A stretch of 44,662 bases of DNA from a virus, in the IMG/VR virus record IMGVR_UViG_3300044700_000257, positions 1 to 44,662 of that record. One strand, written 5' to 3'. This document shows, piece after piece, positions 41,201-44,662 of this stretch. How positions within the stretch are numbered: position 1 is the stretch's first letter; every line of letters begins with the position of its first letter. Both the position numbers and the translations under genes were made by a program. A model generated the notes under the pieces. That model saw only the letters and a program-made list of their open reading frames with translations, was not told the origin of the DNA and did no database searches.

Positions 41201-43967
41201 TGTGTTTTTTGTTAGAGGTATTGACCCTAATTCACCAAAAACAACAATTTCTTATGATTTAAGTAAGTTATATAGTCAAAATACTTGGGGTAAGAAAATT
41301 GTTACCTTAAATAAAATGAGGATGAATATACCTGTTCAGGGGGGTATAAGATGTGTTGACCATAATAATATCGTTACCAATGATACTAAAGATACTTACA
41401 GTAAACAATATTTGTTTTATGAAACATTTATGTGGAAACCGGCATTGACTAGTTTGGCCATTGGTCCTGAACCTGACCCAACAACTTGTAAGTACGATGC
41501 TGATGGTAATCCATATGATTGTAAACCATATACTCCACCTGAAAAAGACCCATTTTATAGACCGGCTAATTATGCTTGTTTCAAACCGTTCTCAACAACT
41601 GCTCATACTTATTATTCGGCTTTAGATGAAGGTTTAGCTCAGTATAGTTATGATAATTATGGGAAAGGCGTTCAGGATAGTGCGAACTCAACGGGTAAAG
41701 GACTTAGAATTAATTTTAATAATAATGTGAATTTAGGGGGTAATCAAGGTAACGCGTTAGGGGGTTATATTGATACGCAACCTGATTATAACAATAGTGA
41801 GGTTTCACCATGGTATGAAACATGGGCCAACACAATGGTATGGTTATACCCAAATGCTCCTGGAACCACAAATAACCGAGGTTATTACCCAAATGAGATT
41901 GTTGAAGGTGGTAATTTTGCGGTTCTTAATTTAAGAACGCAAAACCCTAGCACTTGGTTTGTAAGTTATGTGAATGGTGATTGTATTCAACAGTGTACCT
42001 TGGGAGGTGTCCCAATTTGTTGTTTTGCTAATCCAACTTATTATCAACGACTTGTTTCAGGATTACGAGAAGGTTATGGATGGATTACAGATAGTTGGTA
42101 TATTTCTTTCACATATAACAGTTTGGCAATCGGGAATAATAAAGCGATTCCTCAAGTTAATATTGATTTAAGTAATGGTAATGGGCGAATGGTTATGAGG
42201 TCTGATAGATTACCTTCGTCATCGGTTGAGGAAATTAATGAAAAAATTAGACAATTAAGTTACACCTTAATGTCTAATAATAACTTTACATATTTTACTA
42301 TAGATGATGAAGGGGGTGTTAGTCAAAATGGGGGTTCATCGTCAGTTTCAGGTGTTGGTAATGCGGGTGATTCAAAAGCGGCTAACGCAGAAACAGGCGC
42401 TTGTGCTGATATCTTAGGTACGTTTAGTTGTGAAGGTATGATACCTTTAGATTGTTACTATGTAAATGGTAGTAGTAATTTCACTTATTATCCTCGTGAA
42501 GTGTCAAAACCAATTCCATCGTCAGGTCCTGGAGATTGTTGGGGTAATAGAGTTCCGGCTAGTGATGGTGGGGTGTTTGGGTTAGTTCAACCGGAAGAGA
42601 TATTTAATTCGGGTTGTTATCAATTATGTACAGTTCCATTTGAAACGTTAAAGTTAGATTATAAGTTATTAACTGAGTGGAGAGCAAGAATGGTAATATC
42701 ATTCGGAGCGTGTCGAAATGTGTTTTCACATTATTTTACTAATAATTGGGTGAATGGTACACTATACGCGTTTTCATTCAAAAATTCAAGACGATTTACG
42801 AGTCCTACGGACCCTGTTGCTACAAAAAGGAATAAACCGTATAATTGTTTTTGTAAAAATACAATTTATTTTAACACTGACAGTAATAATTTCTATTATA
42901 GAAGTAGTCCGTATAATTCAACCGATAAATCTTTTATTGGCCGACAAAATGGGGTGAATTGGTTTACTAATAGAACTTTTGGGGGTAATCGAAAAAATTT
43001 AATGTTCCCAACGACTATAACTGACTTAGGTCCTAGAGACGTATATACTCAAGAAATTGTTTTCTCAAATGATTATGATGGGTATATTATGAAAAATTTA
43101 GACACTTCAACATTTAAAGATGTTAGTGATTTATTAAATACTTTCATTATCTCAAGATTAATAAATAAAAGTACGTTAGACAAGATATTATCGGTTATTG
43201 GTGTCGGTCAAATTCTTACTTATTTTAGTCGTGAGAATTTAAAAATTGATGGTGATTATGCTCAGATGAATAGTATTAACTCTGAGTTAGGAACTGTAGG
43301 CTTTAGTGATGAAAGTTACAATAGTTGTACTGATGTTTTTTATAATGGTGCTAACTCTAAAGACGCGGTTATTGGTATCTATTTTTCATCTAACACACAA
43401 GTAAGGGATTATGTTACACCTAAACGAACTATAATTACTGATGAGAGTACCTTAAATAATGCGGATTGTGCGTTTGAGTATTTTAATGTGAAAACACAAG
43501 TTGTTCCATATTATCAGTGGTATGTTAAGAAGAATTTTAACCCTAATTCAGATAATGAAGACCCAAACCCATCGGTATTATTTGGTCCTTATAAACCTGA
43601 CAGTATATTTGGTAGTCAATTAAATGATTGGTCGACAGAACCTTATTCGGCAACTACGTTTTTTAGTTACGGTTATCAGAACCTTGACAGGTTATTGAGA
43701 AGTTCAAGATATTTTAGGACTAAAGGTAGTACTATTACAAAATACTATCGAAGTAATATTTATTCTGTAGATAGTTCAACACCACCTGTTCAAAATGCGG
43801 ATACATTATATTGGGATAAAAACAATCCTGGTGATGGTAATCCACACACTGAGAGAGTTATTAACACAGGTGCACCGTTCTATTTTTATTTTGGATTAAT
43901 ACAAGGTAAATCGGCTTTTGATAGGTTTACAAGAAAATGGATAGATACGGATATAATAACTGATTAA
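38262..43967 (+). CDS. Very large baseplate-associated protein with membrane-type segment (gp7-like position)
   Basis: The 1901-residue protein follows the gp6-like gene, where T4 has gp7 (1032 residues). Near residues 45-170 it has a carboxypeptidase-regulatory-like beta domain (VIIGRVSVNNGFGVPNAKIS and NESGDYMILGIPLGSQTVVV). Residues about 527-585 are strongly hydrophobic (IDIIYILFQVLMIIAYVILF and on through WVLCKIILPIVSALKSFW), enough for one long or two membrane helices. A Cys-rich, Pro-rich stretch follows (CQDTVLP, FPDCELCACDP). Most of the rest is Gly/Asn/Tyr-rich beta structure, and the many cysteines are unusual for a phage structural protein. A virion role is likely from position, and the hydrophobic segment may enter the host membrane (inference). 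I cannot assign it to gp7 by sequence. Confidence 0.65.
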   Translation: MSNSYRIRTTVGVDKSIRVKLDQDFESLEVLSIKVLQSDVYNRRCSDYGVIIGRVSVNNGFGVPNAKISVFVPLSDTDVTNNPIIANLYPYKNLTQLNGDGFLYNLLPSEQSYSNHVPTGSFFTRNEVLTNSTKVEIYNKYYKYNSVTNESGDYMILGIPLGSQTVVVNIDLSDIGEFSLSPQDMIRMGIATPQQVDGTKFKSSTNLNELPQIITINRNITVEPFWGDENVCEVGITRTDFDLSAEKNINIQPTSIFMGSVISTNEDQALKLKCKPALKSGSLCSLVTGPGQIQAIRQTIKTDINGRPALEVASLEEGGQVIDDNGTWMFDVPMNLDYVVTNEFGEQVLSNDPKKGIPTKGKYRFKVMWNQPTDLGARIKRANFLVPNIKEYGWGTSNGTDPLTGKNAGNRGNFGNLDNPCDYDSTISKTNNGRAAKASYAFSLDWNDYGEQNNNGAVTTLGQEMILEAINCQDRFYEMKYNKVYTVSQLITEYRRGDSNNRIIAIKNILDDTCESTNNKFPSNDAMFRIDIIYILFQVLMIIAYVILFIVIFIFHLYLWVLCKIILPIVSALKSFWCWLKDRGFSIVAISWYPFKNYAGGKCDDFTAKEQSIKDKCQDTVLPLPNITFPDCELCACDPAQPKPTPADPNAVVEEGNSPNADLVISGAYSKRPYNYGDSPGSFSQYKSADVNFITGLPTNGEIRDKGQSPTIINNDYDNNKILLQSTDLPWHERFNLFNVKAKYFNPSFDNPGGGVNQIGVRFDTDLNGGPLTVSNGNFNGKYHLDNVIAVLVDSNESSNFPIGGMLTTVDPTKTKDVNLLNVLPSNELGTNSITGTTIGTPYNGSKKINVTTVKVTYADPNQGLISNGQGVNLETVYTITGGSEQSYHKFAMDMEYLQVIENISVKDYVDAVTTLGSNLPDSFYERVINAKYSITATKGFTVTPSVLALNLPFDKLQRYENIWSNFIRPYIDKSDSLRVVFFVRGIDPNSPKTTISYDLSKLYSQNTWGKKIVTLNKMRMNIPVQGGIRCVDHNNIVTNDTKDTYSKQYLFYETFMWKPALTSLAIGPEPDPTTCKYDADGNPYDCKPYTPPEKDPFYRPANYACFKPFSTTAHTYYSALDEGLAQYSYDNYGKGVQDSANSTGKGLRINFNNNVNLGGNQGNALGGYIDTQPDYNNSEVSPWYETWANTMVWLYPNAPGTTNNRGYYPNEIVEGGNFAVLNLRTQNPSTWFVSYVNGDCIQQCTLGGVPICCFANPTYYQRLVSGLREGYGWITDSWYISFTYNSLAIGNNKAIPQVNIDLSNGNGRMVMRSDRLPSSSVEEINEKIRQLSYTLMSNNNFTYFTIDDEGGVSQNGGSSSVSGVGNAGDSKAANAETGACADILGTFSCEGMIPLDCYYVNGSSNFTYYPREVSKPIPSSGPGDCWGNRVPASDGGVFGLVQPEEIFNSGCYQLCTVPFETLKLDYKLLTEWRARMVISFGACRNVFSHYFTNNWVNGTLYAFSFKNSRRFTSPTDPVATKRNKPYNCFCKNTIYFNTDSNNFYYRSSPYNSTDKSFIGRQNGVNWFTNRTFGGNRKNLMFPTTITDLGPRDVYTQEIVFSNDYDGYIMKNLDTSTFKDVSDLLNTFIISRLINKSTLDKILSVIGVGQILTYFSRENLKIDGDYAQMNSINSELGTVGFSDESYNSCTDVFYNGANSKDAVIGIYFSSNTQVRDYVTPKRTIITDESTLNNADCAFEYFNVKTQVVPYYQWYVKKNFNPNSDNEDPNPSVLFGPYKPDSIFGSQLNDWSTEPYSATTFFSYGYQNLDRLLRSSRYFRTKGSTITKYYRSNIYSVDSSTPPVQNADTLYWDKNNPGDGNPHTERVINTGAPFYFYFGLIQGKSAFDRFTRKWIDTDIITD

Positions 43968-43970
43968 AAA

Positions 43971-44662
43971 ATGGGTAATAATAAAGATATTAGAATTGTT
44001 TTAAGTACTTTAAGGTATAAATCAGCACCTGAATTATCTTCGGCGATACAAATACCTTTAGTACAAAGTGTTAAAGAAATTATTGAATATGATAGAACCG
44101 CAAATGTTAGTTTAGAGCAAGTTTTTGATAACGAAAGACAGAAATCAACAACGTTTAGACCGACAGGTAAGTTTTCAATTTTATTTAAAAATGCTTATAC
44201 AGGTAAAACTAATTATGAACCATTTGAAAATAATTTATATTATGTTGATGTTAAAGATTTGGCGAAACAACAATGTTTAAATGACCCACAATCGGTATGG
44301 TGGAAAGGGTTTCCCCAATATAATGAGTTTGATTTTATTAGAAATGACTATAATATTTCGGGATATACAATACCACCTAATAATCATTTAGATTTTGTAA
44401 CTAAAAGTGCTAGTACATACAATTGGAATCATTTTTTAACGTATCCGTTTAATAATAATTACAGTAAAAAGTTAGTATGTACGAATTCTAATGGTGTGTT
44501 TACTTGGGTGTCAGGTGATGGTATTCCGTTTATTGTAACCAATATTATTGATAGTGGTAATAGTTTGGTTAGTTTTAAATGTTTTGTTAAACACGGATTG
44601 AACGAGGGTGAATATGTTAAACTTAGTTTTAGTTACTTAGGTAATGATTACTTTGAAATATA
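43971..44662 (+). CDS. Baseplate wedge candidate, partial (gp8-like position), cut by window end
   Basis: An open frame begins with ATG 3 nt after the previous stop (MGNNKDIRIVLSTLRYKSAP) and runs off the window after 230 codons. The visible part is beta-rich with many aromatic residues (QSVWWKGFPQYNEFDFIRND, YNWNHFLTYPF) and no known motif. Its place after the gp7-like gene matches gp8 in T4, but the sequence alone does not prove this. Codon use is like its neighbours. Confidence 0.65.
   Translation, partial: MGNNKDIRIVLSTLRYKSAPELSSAIQIPLVQSVKEIIEYDRTANVSLEQVFDNERQKSTTFRPTGKFSILFKNAYTGKTNYEPFENNLYYVDVKDLAKQQCLNDPQSVWWKGFPQYNEFDFIRNDYNISGYTIPPNNHLDFVTKSASTYNWNHFLTYPFNNNYSKKLVCTNSNGVFTWVSGDGIPFIVTNIIDSGNSLVSFKCFVKHGLNEGEYVKLSFSYLGNDYFEI

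Noticed and set aside
42754-42957. Plus-strand 67-residue open frame inside the 1901-residue gene
   Set aside because: It overlaps in full with a well-supported long frame and has no domain pattern.
1-44662. tRNA genes, CRISPR arrays, insertion sequences or integrase/attachment sites
   Set aside because: I saw no cloverleaf with the T-loop consensus, no regularly spaced direct repeats, and no transposase or integrase motif in any frame.

Overview
This window is a piece of the genome of a large contractile-tailed (T4-like) tailed phage. Recognisable T4-family proteins lie in T4-like order: neck and tail-terminator candidates, tail sheath (gp18-like), tail tube (gp19-like), a tail/baseplate assembly chaperone with a likely frameshifted extension, a tape measure, and a large set of baseplate proteins (gp53-, gp27-, gp25-, gp6- and gp7/gp8-like by content or position). 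Between the two baseplate blocks sits a replication and nucleotide block: gp32-like ssDNA-binding protein, UvsX-like recombinase, T4 RNase H-like 5' nuclease, gp41/DnaB-like helicase and class Ia ribonucleotide reductase NrdB/NrdA. Capsid genes, portal, terminase and DNA polymerase are not in this window. The DNA is AT-rich, gene leaders are A-rich and lack Shine-Dalgarno sequences, the reductase resembles the eukaryotic/Bacteroidota type and one baseplate protein carries an OmpA-like domain. These points suggest a Bacteroidota host, but that is inference; a perfect E. coli-type sigma70 promoter before gp32 argues for caution.

Layout. 1-3351, minus strand: a Mn-type superoxide dismutase fused to a PD-(D/E)XK nuclease-like domain, then a SNF2-family helicase. 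3399-5132, plus strand: neck/head-closure candidate, a 57-residue zinc ribbon and a tail-terminator candidate, with a tiny ribbon-helix-helix gene on the minus strand at 5129-5293. 5417-13902: giant sheath, HAD-family protein, tube, assembly chaperone with +1 frameshift candidate, tape measure. 13938-26458: three baseplate/hub genes totalling about 4,170 codons. 26500-27431: two small unknowns, one with a Pro/Ala repeat and a coiled coil. 27549-35795: replication and dNTP synthesis. 35892-44662: baseplate wedge genes, the last one cut by the window end.

Regulation. A short element, TATTTAT, lies on the coding strand just upstream of most transcription-unit starts on both strands, usually 14-23 nt before the start codon (35-37 nt for sheath, tube and the RHH gene; 4-5 nt for three genes). 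It is the reverse complement of the core of the T4 late promoter TATAAATA and is the best candidate for this phage's own late promoter. Five rho-independent terminators separate units, and two sigma70-like promoters with 17-nt spacers precede gp32 and uvsX.

The most unusual observations are the SOD-nuclease fusion beside a SNF2 helicase, the oriented TATTTAT element, the TTT TTT CGC frameshift site in the assembly chaperone, an OmpA-like domain inside a baseplate protein, a long membrane-type segment inside a 1901-residue baseplate protein, and a gp32 that has lost all cysteines but ends like bacterial SSB.
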